A stretch of DNA of 58,000 nt from NCBI GenBank assembly GCA_014529385.2, contig CM043947.1, forward strand, positions 127,348,891-127,406,890. The letters run 5' to 3'. Below are positions 1 to 11,483 of the stretch, piece by piece (within the stretch, counting starts at the first letter, position 1; every line of letters starts with the position of its first letter). The notes below the pieces were generated by a model, which did not search any database, was not told where the DNA came from, and saw only the letters and a list, made by a program, of their open reading frames with translations. Made by a program: the position numbers and the translations under genes. This stretch comes from Adiantum capillus-veneris. Its lineage: Eukaryota; Streptophyta; Polypodiopsida; Polypodiales; Pteridaceae.

Positions 1-430
1 TGGTGGAGCAATTTCCTAAGTTTTGGCATAGCTACACAACTTGTAAAACTCGGACTCATTCCACTAAACTAGTGTGGACACCGAGGTGGACACATGCACA
101 AATATATATATGTTTATTCAATGCTAGTTCAAAAATAAAATTTTCATATTTATCTAGAATTGTTTGCAATTGAAATTGTCTATCTCAAATTTTAATGAGA
201 ATTATTTCATTTTCTCTTGAATTTTGCAAGTTTTGGTTGTTAAGATTCTTCCTCTTAAATGAACATTTTTGTTCTACACCCCTTGTAAAAATCTTTTCTA
301 ATGCAAAAAAACTATATCACTAGGAAAGAGAGAAAATACATCGAGCAAAACTTGAGAGTCCTCACCACAGGACCTTCCCATCTCTCTTGCAGTTCCTGAA
401 AATTTGCATATGCTTGCTTCAATAGAAGAG
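1..430. other. AT-rich DNA without recognised feature
   Basis: No convincing coding frame, RNA gene or structured repeat is seen. It may be the decayed upstream part of the LINE remnant that follows, but no LINE motif is readable here. Confidence 0.4.
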
Positions 431-439
431 GTTGACGTA

Positions 440-1700
440 CTGATGAAAGGCAAGTTGATCAGGTAATCTCTTTATTCAAGAAGTTTCTTTGGGGGCATGG
501 ATCAAATGAGGAGGATACCTAAAGTTGACTATGATGCATCTTACTTAAAGAGCGTGGTGGCTTAGGTCTTCTTGATCTAGAGCATATGGTAGACAAAATG
601 GCCTCTCTAAGTGGATACTCAAATATATTGAGTCAAACTATTGGGGTTTGTTAATAGAAAATAAGTGCTCACTCTTTTCATTGTCTGGCTATAGAGCACG
701 GAAAGAGTTTAGACTAAGAAATTGTTCCTTTCTAGGTCTAGCTTTAGGCCAAGAGGCTCCACTCTGACATGCAATTTTGGTTAGCAAGGATGTAGTTCAA
801 GAAGAAGTCTTGAAACTCTACATCACACAATCTTATAGTAAGGAAGATTTCTTCAAGAAGCTGGTATGTATGGTTTGGAACCCAGTTGACCCCCATCAGC
901 AACCAACATTTCATTTTGGCTCATAAGGTTTTCGAACCTAGCATTCAATGCTAGCAAAATCTACTCATGGAGGGTCAATGTCTATTTTTTGTTGATATTG
1001 TTATTACTTTTGGTGTCTCAAGTAGGGTATCTAAATTAACTAGGGAAAGATGAGTCCTTCTCTCCCAAAGTACAACCTCAATTTTGTTAAGGATGATAGT
1101 CAAAACTAAATCAAAGTCATTGTCATCAACCCGGGGCGTCCACTAGGAAATATGTAAGATAGCACGTGCAAACAAAACAAGGGATTTACAATTAGGTACA
1201 TTTACAAAAAATTGTGCTTTATATAAAGAATTTTTTAAGTGAGAAAGTGAAATTTTTATACATAAGGACTAGCTTTTTCACAAAAATGCATACATAAAGG
1301 ATACATATAATACTTTAAAAGATACAAGTAAGGGATTATTTAAGTACCTCTTGTTCCCACGTGTTATATGCAATTTTTAATAATGAACTTCCCGGGGTCA
1401 TTGGCTTCTACAAGCACTTTAGACTATCTTACTTGAAGGACGGTGCAATCAAGGATAAAATCAACAAAAGGTGGCACATATATTGATTTCTCCAAATAAT
1501 GGAGTTATATATTTAAAAAAGCTTTGGCTTTTTCAGTTAAGAACAAGCATGCTATTTTGCTTTGGTTAACCCTTCATCATGCAATTGTACATAGTCAAAG
1601 GAAAGAAGGTTGGGTTGGGCAACGTTTCGTGTTCAGGGTATCACAAGCATGAAGAAACACTTGCTCATCTAATTTTCCTCTGCCCTACTAACTCCAAAGG
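440..1700 (+). pseudogene. Decayed LINE (non-LTR retrotransposon) ORF2 C-terminal remnant
   Basis: Two short translated islands resemble the region after the reverse transcriptase domain of plant LINEs. Around 470-690 the frames read a FLWGHGSNEED-like stretch, then KVDYDASYL and a GGLGLLDLEHMVDKMASL stretch, matching the usual 'FLWGG...W...GGLG(L/I)..L...N.A.L..KW' pattern. Around 1560-1690 the frames read HEETLAHLIFLCPT, like the Glu-Thr-x-x-His-Leu-Ile-Phe-x-Cys-Pro end of the zf-RVT domain. The frame is interrupted repeatedly, so no protein can be made. The order matches a single plus-strand LINE, but the pieces may come from two insertions. Family identity is by motif only. Confidence 0.5.
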
Positions 1701-1777
1701 TCTTCTACAGCAGGCCTTCTTATCCCTGCACCCCCAATCATTCACCTAGTAGGAAGTCCTTCTTGGGGAGTGTCATG

Positions 1778-2226
1778 GCTTGGACACCGTCCTCATGACT
1801 AAGTCGCACGGGCATGGCAGGGTGGGATCTACAGCAAGGGCATTGTGGGCCGCAGATCCCAAATGCGGGTACCCTAAATTACAAAAGTAATCTAGGGTAC
1901 CCGCATTTCGAAAGTAATCTAAGGTACCCCCATTTTGGGACGTCGAGTTTGAACCCAGGACCTCAGGCATGAGAGGTGCCTACCCTAACCACTACGCCAT
2001 GCATGCGTAGTGAAACGTGGGGGCCCTAATTTACTTAAAACATGTAAGTTAGAGACGGGCGTCGAAAGTAAATTAGGGTACCCTAGATTACTTTTCATTA
2101 TAAATTAGGGTACCCTAATTTACATGTTTCGGCACCGCCACTGAGATCTACGGCCCACAATGCCCCCACCGTAGATCCCACCCTCCCATGGCCGTGCCAC
2201 TTAGTCCTAAGGGGACACCCCCTTGA
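1778..2226. mobile_element. Foldback MITE-like element with ~80-bp imperfect terminal inverted repeats
   Basis: The left end (about 1780-1860) and the right end (about 2135-2226) are imperfect inverted copies. Both contain GACTAAGT, CACGG.CATGG, AGGGTGGGATCTAC, and GGCATTGTGGGCCG followed by TAGATC or CAGATC. The interior carries several inverted copies of GGGTACCCTAAATTAC-like motifs, so much of the element can fold. It has no coding capacity, as expected of a non-autonomous DNA element. I could not settle its exact ends or find a clear target-site duplication. Confidence 0.5.
1939..2003 (-). other. tRNA-like pol III promoter segment (SINE head or tRNA-derived insert)
   Basis: On the minus strand this reads TGGCGTAGTGGTTAGGGTA (A-box-like, complement of 1981-1999), then GGTGCCTCTC-like spacing, then GGGTTCAAACTC (B box, complement of 1945-1956). 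The boxes have tRNA-like spacing, but no closed acceptor stem is evident, so it is more likely a tRNA-derived retroposed fragment than a working tRNA gene. It lies in the middle of the foldback element. Confidence 0.45.
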
Positions 2227-2515
2227 GGAACATGATTAGGTGTCACTCTCTCTAGGCCATATGGAATTACATAAATGCTCAGGTTTTGGGGCTCCAAAGG
2301 TCCATCTTGTCTCCCACTTCAAAACACATGTGCTTCCAAATCTTTCCAAGCTACTGTATGCAATCAAAGATGCTCCAAGTGCTAATCAAACAAGTTCATT
2401 GCCTCAAATTCACATTCCAAACCATCCATGATTTTGTTGGCATATTGCAATGGGAAAAAAGAAGGGTATTGACACAATGTTGAGCTAACTATAGTGATTA
2501 AATGTGATAATTGTC

Positions 2516-2557
<42 letters not shown>

Positions 2558-2793
2558 AGGGCACACTCACACTTCCTTGTGCTGTAAACTAGCTGATATT
2601 CCTCTCTCTATTGTCCTCTATTCACAAATATAGGGTAGCCAAATGTTATAGCTACCTTTTGGTGTGTAGAAAGATAGTAGGAGGAGCACATGCTCACCCC
2701 CACACATTGCAATTTGTGGTTTGCTAAATATTGTTTGTCCACAAGCAGGACGATGATGATGATGATGATGTGTGCACACATGTGTGTGTGTAC

Positions 2794-2827
<34 letters not shown>

Positions 2828-3039
2828 TGGAAAAGAATTCTCATGAGGTCACCTGATCCTGCTTTGTTTCTATCGTGAGCGTGTGCTGCATGTGCGGACA
2901 GTCCTTGCTACTCCAATAGTGGTCCGCTGCTTAGGTTTTTTCCTAGTCTGCTGTATTGAGTGGTCGGTAGATTCTGTTAAATATGCATGGTAGCCAGAAT
3001 GTCCTGTCTTTGTTTGCATGGGCAGTGGGTATGTGTGGA

Positions 3040-3078
<39 letters not shown>

Positions 3079-3440
3079 TGGGTCTATGTTGCGTTCATTT
3101 TAGCTTTGTGAGCTTCTCTACAATTGTGTATATATCAATGCTGCTCTGAGTGGTGAGTGAGTGTGCATTTGTGAGAGAGAGTTGGTAGTCAGAGTTCTAT
3201 TTCTCTTACTCGGCTAGGGTGTTCTCCTCATGGGAAAAGAAGCAGTTTACAACTGCAAGAAACAGGTGGATTTCACCTCAATGGATGTTGCGAATATCAT
3301 AAACGAATGTCTCTCCGAGGATTTTGCAGGAACTTATGGATCTGGTTGCCCAATATGCTTTAAATGTTGAGTATCTTGTGTTTTCCAAGTAAATTGCCCT
3401 CTGCATAAGATGTAGGTCATTGGATCGATGTTTTGCTTAA
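2227..3440. repeat. Gene-free stretch with three (GT)n microsatellites
   Basis: Pure or nearly pure (TG)n runs lie at about 2517-2556, 2796-2826 and 3041-3076, and a (GAT)n run at about 2752-2770. Translated frames across them are low-complexity His/Thr or Val/Cys artefacts. No gene is recognised between the arrays. Confidence 0.7.
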
Positions 3441-3458
3441 AAGAGAAGCTGTTCGAGG

Positions 3459-4330
3459 GTGTATTTGGGTGTGCAAGGCTTTTATGAGGCATTGTTGTCA
3501 GATATGGACGCTCGCTCGCAATTGTTGGAAATGTCGCCTTTGTTTTCCAATATGCAAATGACGCATGCATTGAAGGATTACCATAGTTTGATCCGCCATA
3601 GTTGTCTAGTTTGGGTGAAAATAGTGGGATTTCCATGCACATGGAAACAATTACTACCTCTCTTAGCAGCTCAGTTAGGCAAACAACGGTCTCAAAGGCA
3701 AGCAAATTTTCTCTCCCAGAAAGGCATTGATGTGATAATGGATGTTATCGATGCTAACGAAAATGTACTCTCATTTCGACAAGCTGCTCTTACTTTTGGT
3801 CTTGGGATGCATTACAAAAACACGTGGAAGATTACCAAGGAGATTGTTGATTCTAGATCTCCCATTCCGTCGCTTGTCTGAGGATCGACTTTGTGATCGG
3901 CATTATGCAAGATCATGGGATATGGATAAAGGTACTACATGGTGGCAGAACAAAGTTATGAAAGTGTGGGATGCTAAGCTTCCTTTGAAAGAGCGATTAT
4001 TCATGTGGAGTTGTAATAGTGGAAATCTCCCAACTGGTAAATTTCTTCAAACGAGAGGAATGACCTCCTTGAGATGTGTTCGTTGTGGTGTCGGTACAGA
4101 GAATATTCCACAATTCTTATGGTTTTGTTCTCACATGCAACGGTTTGTGGATTACATCTCTACATGTCTTCACAAATCATTTTCCTCGGATACATTTTGG
4201 CCGATATTTTTGTAGTGCTTCCACCGCTGCTTCGGTTGTATGCATATTTTTTTGATTGGGTTAGATTCTGGATGCTTTGGACAGTTTGGAAAGCACGTAC
4301 TTATCTCATGTTCCAGCAGGTTTAGATGGA
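3459..4330 (+). pseudogene. LINE ORF2 C-terminal remnant with zf-RVT domain
   Basis: Two overlapping frames give a broken C-terminal part of a LINE ORF2. The second frame (3742-4215) contains WWQNKVMKVWDAKLPLKER, then LPTGKFLQTRGMTSLRCVRC and a Glu-Asn-Ile-Pro-Gln-Phe-Leu-Trp-Phe-Cys stretch. This is the layout of the zinc-binding domain in reverse transcriptases (zf-RVT): W-x-LP.K...F.W, LPT...L..RG, C-x2-C, then E.....F..C. The canonical His is replaced by Gln. A frameshift near 3880 separates it from the upstream piece. The reverse transcriptase core is absent, so this is a 5'-truncated or eroded copy. Confidence 0.65.
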
Positions 4331-5700
4331 TTATGTATTCCTCTTCAAAACCTCCCTTCGACAGTCTCTTAAATTTGCTGTGGATTTGGACGAGCTCTCC
4401 CCTCTTCACTATGAGTTCCACTTTGACTTTTTTTAATTTACCGCTTGTAATGTTTTCCATGGGTTTTCCTCGTTTTGAGGCTTCCCATTAGTAAATCAGA
4501 TGATATTTGTGTGTACGAGGCTCGGTAAGAGAAGACAAACATAGAATCGAGCAAAGGGGAGGCATAACATGAGATATCGACTTTTGAGCCTCTGTAGCAA
4601 CAACCCAGACCTTAATGTCCAAGTAAGCAAGACTATTCACATTGCGCACTTGTATCTGCTTGCGGTAAAAGCTGACATAGTGAGGTCGGACACCTAGTAG
4701 ACTGTGTGGCAACATGAGGAGTGCATCGATGGATTTTTTGTTCATGGAGTCTTGTGTTCGAGCTGGGTATAGTGCCACCCAATTGCATGGTGGGTTTGAA
4801 AAAGGGTATCAACTGAGCTGACCAACTTGTGGATGCCATAACAAAAGGTTATCCCTTTGAAGGTGACTTGAGCCGACAATCAAAATGAGGCCTTAGGCCT
4901 TAAATTAGGGTCTTTATTGTCCATAGTGCCACATACGTGGCTTTTGGGAACCGACTCCACGACTAAAGTCTAATTATGCACCCCTCAGGATGGAAACGTG
5001 GATATGCACCACTTATACATGTGAATATGGAAATGCATGAGAGCTTGCGAAACCGCATGCGGCATGGCACGAAGTAGCATGCAACATGGGCATCACATAA
5101 GGGAGAGAAGGTGAGATGGGGGAAATGTGCATGTTGCAAGTTGGAGGGGCAGCTAGACAAATATATGCACACATGTGAGGGCACACTCACAAACGTAGAC
5201 ACACACATACAACCCATTATAATTTAAGCAGCTATAGTTTAACACACATGTGAGGAGGGGTGTAGGCCAGGAGCTCTGCTTTTGTTCAGGAGGGATTTAT
5301 ATAGCTATTTTTTTGTAGTAAGCACCACTTGCAAGCCTTGCATACATATTCTATACCCCCTCTCACACACACACACACATGACCTTCTCATCGGAAGAGC
5401 ATCACATGGTTTGGCAAGCTCACAAGAACGTCACATGCTCTGCAGCTTCCAAACACCAGCTACTTGCGCAGGCTACTTCAATATGCAAGCAAATATACAC
5501 ACACTCTCATTCAATGGCCTCCTCTCTCTCTCTCTCTCGTTCCCTCTCTCCACACACACAGTCACGGTGTCACCCACACGCTCTCAGCCTCTCTCTAGGC
5601 TTTTCGCTCTGAGCTCCCATCAGTTCGCTGCTTGTCGCCTCATCCATCGCTCTACCCACTCATTGGTGCAGCTTGTGAAGCGCAGGGGTGTGTGGTGAGA
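4331..5700. other. No gene recognised
   Basis: Short overlapping frames on both strands lack recognisable domains. Short CA and CT runs occur near 5362-5379 and 5521-5540, and base composition becomes pyrimidine-rich toward the cyclin leader. Confidence 0.4.
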
Positions 5701-5756
5701 GAGAGTGACTGTGTGTGTACTCCTTAATCCTCTCTCTTTACCCTCTGAATTGCCTT

Positions 5757-5765
5757 GCTATAAAG
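5757..5765 (+). promoter_or_regulatory. Possible TATA box of the cyclin gene
   Basis: GCTATAAAG lies about 505 bp before the cyclin start codon and just ahead of the CT-rich leader. Position and sequence are compatible with a TATA element, but no transcript evidence is available and such motifs occur by chance. Confidence 0.25.
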
Positions 5766-5818
5766 ATTGGCCTACCAGTCCCTCTCCTGCTACTCATTTT
5801 CGCCCGGTTGCTAAGCAG

Positions 5819-6005
5819 CTCTCTATCTCTCTCTTCTCTCTCTCTCTCTCTCTTTTGCTCACTTGCATCCCCCGAGGTTGATCTGTCTCTCTCTCCCTCT
5901 TCACTCTCTCACATACATACACACAGACGCAGCACACGCTCGTCTCACTCCCGTACTTCTTGTAGGTCGAATTCTGACCGCCTGCGTATTTGCTAAAGCC
6001 CACAG

Positions 6006-6050
<45 letters not shown>

Positions 6051-6250
6051 ACACTATCACCTCGTGATCTGCATTAAACCATATAATCCCACCGCTTGCG
6101 TTTCTGTGTGCTGTTGCCTTGTACATCTCTCTCTACATATCCAACCCACAGTCCACTCCATAGCCATCCGCCCTTTAGCAGAGAAGGTACATTCACCACC
6201 TTTTACACACACGCACAGACAGTCTCTCTCTCTCTCTCTCTCTTCCAATC
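5819..6250 (+). repeat. CT/GA-repeat leader upstream of the cyclin gene
   Basis: Three (CT)n blocks (about 5819-5853, 6010-6046 and 6222-6242), with smaller CT and CA runs, fill the 450 bp before the cyclin start codon. (GA/CT)n tracts near plant promoters are known binding sites for BASIC PENTACYSTEINE proteins. Whether that applies here is inference. Confidence 0.5.
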
Positions 6251-6267
6251 TGAGGAGTCAGGACGAA

Positions 6268-7239
6268 ATGGAGGGAATTGTGTATGTAGCTAGCCCTTCC
6301 AAAACAACCAATTTTGCGCACACCTATGGAAACCTCTTTCACGTGCTAGCGGATGCTCAAAAGCATGGCAGCGGGGAAGACATGCTTGAATCAGTACAGC
6401 AAGAAAGTCCTCGAGTTTTGTCGGTCCTCTCCTCCTTGCTAGAACGGATGGTGGCGAAGAACGACGTCTACGTTGCCCATTACGGCTACGCGCTCAGTCC
6501 TCTGCATCGGCTCACCCTTTTCCATGGCCTCAGAGCCCCTTCTATCAGTGTACCAAAATATGTGGAGAGGATATTCAAGTATGCAAATTGTAGCCCTTCT
6601 TGCTTTGTGGTGGCATATGTGTATTTGGATCGCTTCATTCATCAGCAGCCCGGGATGCCGTTAACGTCCTTGAATGTCCACCGGCTCCTCATCACCAGCG
6701 TCATGGTTGCGGCAAAGTTCTTAGATGATGCGTAAGTATTGTTAAATTTCTGAATTGCCACTGTCGATTTTTCTGTCGGACTAAGCTCGATTTCATCATC
6801 ACATTCCTCGATTGTTTGCTTAGTTTAGAAGCACTAATCATGTAGCTGTGATGCTCAAATTTTGAGCAAAATTGATTGTTTAACATCTAGCTGACATGTG
6901 AGTGCATGATTTTGCAGATATTACAACAATGCATACTATGCGAAAGTGGGCGGTGTGAGCACGCACGAAATGAATAGATTGGAATTGGAATTCCTTTTTC
7001 GGCTTGGTTTTCGGCTGCAAGTCACGGTGCAGGTATTTGAGAGCTATTGCTCGTACTTGGAGAGGGAGGTTGCCGGGTTTCAGGCATCTGACATTAAGGT
7101 GGAGAGGACACCTTCTTTGAATATGCCATTGCAAGGAAAACATTGCATTACGGGGGCTGTCCATCAAAGGGAAGTGCATGAGGCAGAGCCACAGAGTAAT
7201 GTGTATGTTCCCATCAACATCATGGAACCGGTGTCGTGA
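6268..7239 (+). CDS. U-type (P-type) cyclin, two exons
   Basis: Predicted as join(6268..6731, 6918..7239), 261 residues. The intron 6732-6917 starts GTAAGT and ends TTTTGCAG, and the join restores [16 protein letters not shown]. The cyclin box is at about residues 60-190: [46 protein letters not shown], and [14 protein letters not shown]. These are hallmarks of plant CYCU/P-type cyclins, small cyclins related to yeast Pho80/Pcl that pair with cyclin-dependent kinases, often CDKA. FLDDA replaces the more usual FLDDL or FMDDM before YYNNAYY. The length is slightly above the usual 200-230 residues because of a longer C-terminal tail. The start codon is the first ATG in frame whose downstream sequence looks like protein; the frame upstream of it is low-complexity CT translation. 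The gene looks intact. The exact subfamily member cannot be named. Confidence 0.9.
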
Positions 7240-8418
7240 ATCCGCACGGATTCATGACTTTGGCATATGTACTAATTTGTTTGGCCAACGTAGAGCACTT
7301 GTACATCACATTCTGGGTTCAAGTGCAATGCTCCCTACTGATGATCAACTGAGGGTGGACAATTTCGAGGGGTCGCTTGCGTCTACTTACAATGCAGGCA
7401 AATTCTGGCATTTTGAGCAATTTTCTCATGTCTTTCAAGGAGCATCAGGCCCGCAGCACCGTTGTGCGACATATTGCAAGCAAAATATTTGGCATCTTGA
7501 CCACACTCTGGTCTCTACCACCATATGAAGACGCAAAGTGATTTGGAGAAATGCACAAAGAGCATGTTGCTGATTTATCACTACATATTGAGTGCATTGT
7601 AGAGAGGCAATTTGACTTGTGAGGCACACCTCATAGATGGTCTCAAATGATGTGTGTAGAGGGGGCTAGTAGTGTACATGCCCGGTAGCTGCCTCGCAGG
7701 CCAAGATCGACGCCACCGTACATTTGATCTCCTCATAACCACGTCTTACATTCCACATGCTACTTAATTATAGTCTGGTTGTTTCTAAGAGAGGAAGCAG
7801 TTATGCAGCTGGCAAATGTGGTGATGATGTGGGCTTTCCACCGACGGGCATGCGAGTGGGCGCCAGGCGGTGGCAAGCTGTTGATGAGCGGGGAGGTTGA
7901 TGATGATGATGGCCAGCAAATTAGTGTGTGATGAGCTGGTGCCAGCCATGTTATGTTGTTGGCACGAATGGCGACCAGTGTGTATGAAAAAGGTTGCCGT
8001 GCACAAGGACTTGATGCCCAGCTCTCTCTCTCTCTCTCTCTCTGTCTGTGTGTGCGAGTCTGCTGCTGTTGCTTTGGTGCTGCGTAGAAGAACGCTGTCA
8101 ACGTCGTCGCTGGCCTTTTCCTCTTCTGTTACTTTATTCTATGGTTTATATATGCATCCATGTTACTTACAGTTTTGTTGGTTTGCCCCCCCTCAACGCG
8201 TCTTGAGTTCAAAACTTCTATGATTTCTTCTCTCTCTCTCTCTCTCCACACACACACACACACACATAAGCACCCGGTCATGAGTTCAAAACTCCCACTC
8301 TCTCACCCAAGTGTGGTAGATTGCCATTTCCCTCTTGAATAACAGGTATTGAGTAAAAGTCTCCTCGTCATATAGATCTTTAAGGTCTTTTGAAATAGTT
8401 TCCTTCAAGGTTAAAATT

Positions 8419-8463
<45 letters not shown>

Positions 8464-8748
8464 GGGCCTACTTTCACCTCAAAAGGTAGTAACCTCCTTG
8501 CAAATTTGTAAGCATAGCACGGGAAGTCCTTTTAGCCTCAATTTTGAATGTAAAAAGGTAGCATTTAAAGGGAAACAATTCACACATAAGTAGAAAATGG
8601 TGTTGTATACCCATGGAAAATCTACGAGTATGTAGCAAAAAGATGGGAGAGGAAAATAAGGAGATGTCTCTCCCTCTCATTGTTTACTACGACGCCTTCT
8701 TCTGTCCCCCCCATAATTGCCACCTTTACAAGTTTGCATGCCTTGCTC

Positions 8749-8784
<36 letters not shown>

Positions 8785-9535
8785 CATCCATCCATCCCAC
8801 ACACACACACACACACACACATACACACCACAGGCTAAAGCATCACTCAAGTGTGCACAAAAGCATCGGCAAATCATAAGCTCTATGTCGTTTTCATCAG
8901 ACGCGAAGGGAAGACCTTTTCCCACTTTATCACCTTGAAGGCATGTGTCCTTACACATGAGAGGATAGAGGAAAGGAACATAGAAGATGGGAAGGGAGTC
9001 ACATACAATTGGCAGGGTAGAAGATTGGAGAGTCTTCAAACTGTCAAAGAATTTAACACTTACTTTTAGAATCAACGGAATTTAACTCAAGTACACATTG
9101 AAAACACTTTAACCATGTACATAATTCAAAGAGAATAACCAATTAAGATTGACAACTCGATGAGGACCGGATTTACTTGGAGCTGGTTCTCCTTCCAAGA
9201 ACACTTGTATTATAATCCTCTCAGAAGAGAGCTGTATTACAATACGTTTTTGTGCTCTTGCGGAGCCTTGCTTGAATCAAGAAGATGGTGTCTTCAAGAT
9301 TCCATGATATCACACAGGGAGAAAAGAACTGCGAGGAAAGAGGAAGATGAAGGTGGAAAGAAGTATTTTTCAAGCAAGAGAATCAATATTCCAGGTACAC
9401 TTGCTAATGGGCAAGCTCTTAGCATAGTTTAGTAATAGCATAGTAGAGATGGGGAAGAAGAAACTTTCACTGGCTTGAATTTGCATCCATAGCCAAGAAC
9501 TTGAGCATAGAGTCCGTCTTTAGATCTCCCATGAG

Positions 9536-9579
<44 letters not shown>

Positions 9580-10548
9580 CTTTGCCAACTTGGGCACTTG
9601 AGAGAGAGTGTGAAAGGAGCAAGAGCTTCAAAAATGCAATGAGCCCTCTCTTATATGCAACTAGATTAGAATGCTTTACACTTGACCAATGAGGTGGGAA
9701 CACCTCCTAATGTAGCTCAAGCACAACACTTGTCCACCCCTCCCCCCCCCCTCCCCCCCCTTCTTGGGACTCATCTTGGCAAGTGGAGACCACCACACAC
9801 ACTTATTTAAATCCATACAAAGCAAGCATGTGCTACCTTTGGACATGTGGCCTAGCCAAATTTAGTAAACAAAAACTGCAGTCAACTTACTAAAGGAGGA
9901 AGGGCTATCCAGCTTTAGTCTTTAGCTTTTCCCTTTCACTTAATAAAAACCATAAACTTACCCTTTTCTTATTTAGCTTAGGTGCAAGACCTTTGCACAA
10001 ACTTTGGAGGTCTGTGAAGTTGATTCGGGGCTACAACCTACTTGCTAATTTAGGACCTAATACCATATTAGTAAATCTGAGAATTTCTTAATTTCCACTT
10101 TCAAAATGAGCTTAAGATTTAACCACATAGCCAAAGTTTTGAGAGCATGGCTAGGAAGAGCTTTTCAAGTACTACCTTGTGAAAGTATTTGGCCTTAAAA
10201 GGTAGTTTGAAATTTGTCAATATGGCCAAATATGTACGACATTGCTGATTCTCAAATTGGCTCGAAAGTCTCAAACTCTCTAATATGGTGTTACCTGCTA
10301 AATTAGGATAATTTTGGATAAAAATAAAACTCACCCTTTGGGCTTTAAAACTTTCACCTCTTGTGCAAAACCTTAGCACATTGCTTTGGAAGTGCCACGA
10401 AGCTGCTTCCAAAACCTGCTAAATTTAGACATTTTAAGTTGAAAATAAAGTGGCCAATTTAAGTTGGAAAATACTTTTAAAAGGTTAGGAATGAATATTC
10501 ATGACATTATCTTTCCCTTGAAATCATAGTCGTTCTTGACTATGGGGT
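7240..10548. other. Gene-poor region with simple repeats
   Basis: No convincing gene is seen. Simple arrays: (CT)n at about 8020-8043, (TC)n then (CA)n at about 8229-8268, (CT)n at about 8421-8460, (CT)n then (CATC)n then (CA)n at about 8750-8822, (GA)n at about 9540-9575, and a C-rich run at about 9737-9762. Frames across these are low-complexity shadows. Confidence 0.5.
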
Positions 10549-10770
10549 ACACTATAAGAGGAGTTGTCTATAACCGCTAACATTGCCGCGGAAAAACAAA
10601 GCAAAAAGAAGAGAGAAAAATTTGCGGGGCCAGCCCGCAGGTATTACAGCGTTAGTTTCCGAGTTTATTACCGCGCTTATTGCCGCCACACGCTAATTCA
10701 AAAATAAAGGTGCTCATTTGGGCCATCCAATTTTAGGTGGCTCAAATGAGCACCTTTATTTTTGACCTGC
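10549..10770. mobile_element. Possible left terminus of a CACTA (En/Spm-like) transposon
   Basis: CACTATAAGAGGAGTTGTC at 10549 resembles the CACTA-type terminal motif (commonly CACTACAAGA). It is followed by GC-rich subterminal motifs (CCGCTAACATTGCCGCGG, CAGCGTTAG, CCGCGCTTATTGCCGCC), typical of CACTA subterminal regions. A minus-strand gene starts its last exon just inside, at 10968. I could not find a matching inverted terminus downstream of 21.8 kb, so the element is incomplete or its far end is rearranged. Confidence 0.45.
10698..10765. repeat. 28-bp-arm hairpin with 12-base loop
   Basis: TCAAAAATAAAGGTGCTCAT...GCCA on the left pairs with TGGC...ATGAGCACCTTTATTTTTGA on the right, with one mismatch in 28 positions. 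The loop is TCCAATTTTAGG. It lies in the subterminal region of the CACTA-like element. It could be a structural subterminal repeat or a tiny foldback insertion. Confidence 0.6.
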
Positions 10771-11483
10771 TTAAAAAAATGAAACATCATTTGTTTTTTG
10801 AAAGAGTAGAAAAAATACCAAAGAACTGAAATTGAATTAACTTTACCTTGACAATTAAAAATGTAAAAGATCAACTATTTAAAAAGGTTACAATAAAAAG
10901 TAATTAGTTGTATATACATTGTGCCACATTGACACTTTACGAAAGTTTGGACAAAACATTTTTCTATCTAATCCTCCTCTATCTCGTCGTCGTCCAGAGG
11001 CACGTATGTTGGATCACTTTGACTCTACATAAACCCAAACCAAATTAAACAATTATCAACAGCTCAAAACAATTAATACAAAATTACTTCTTTAAACTTA
11101 CCGCTTGTAGTGGTCCAACTACAGCGTCGAATTGCTTGTGAGAGATGTGGTTGTTTTCGAACAACCATCGCCAAGTATCAAATTTTGTATGTCGCTTCCG
11201 ATACTTAACCATCTCTCGGTTAGTCGAGAGAGAGTGATATTTTCCTAAGTTAGCAATAACAACACCAAATCATCAACTACAATCTTTATAAACACCGATC
11301 GACGTTATAATTCAATTAATCTTACATATTTATCCTTCCAAGCTCCCTTGCCTCCTGAACCATAGTGCATGGAAGTTTGTCTTGCGCGAGCCTCGCATTG
11401 TTGTCTGTATGATGAGCCCGTCATCACAGCTTGATCGCTCTTCTCTTGAATTGGCCACTCCCACTCTGCATCTGCCATGTTGC

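Noticed and set aside
1939-2003. Functional tRNA gene
   Set aside because: A and B boxes are present but no convincing acceptor stem or anticodon stem pairs up.
3042-3077. Telomere-like repeat
   Set aside because: It is plain (GT)n, not TTTAGGG or TTAGGG.
5863-6267. 135-residue N-terminal extension of the cyclin
   Set aside because: Composition is Ser/Leu/His from CT and CA repeats; cyclin similarity begins at the ATG at 6268.
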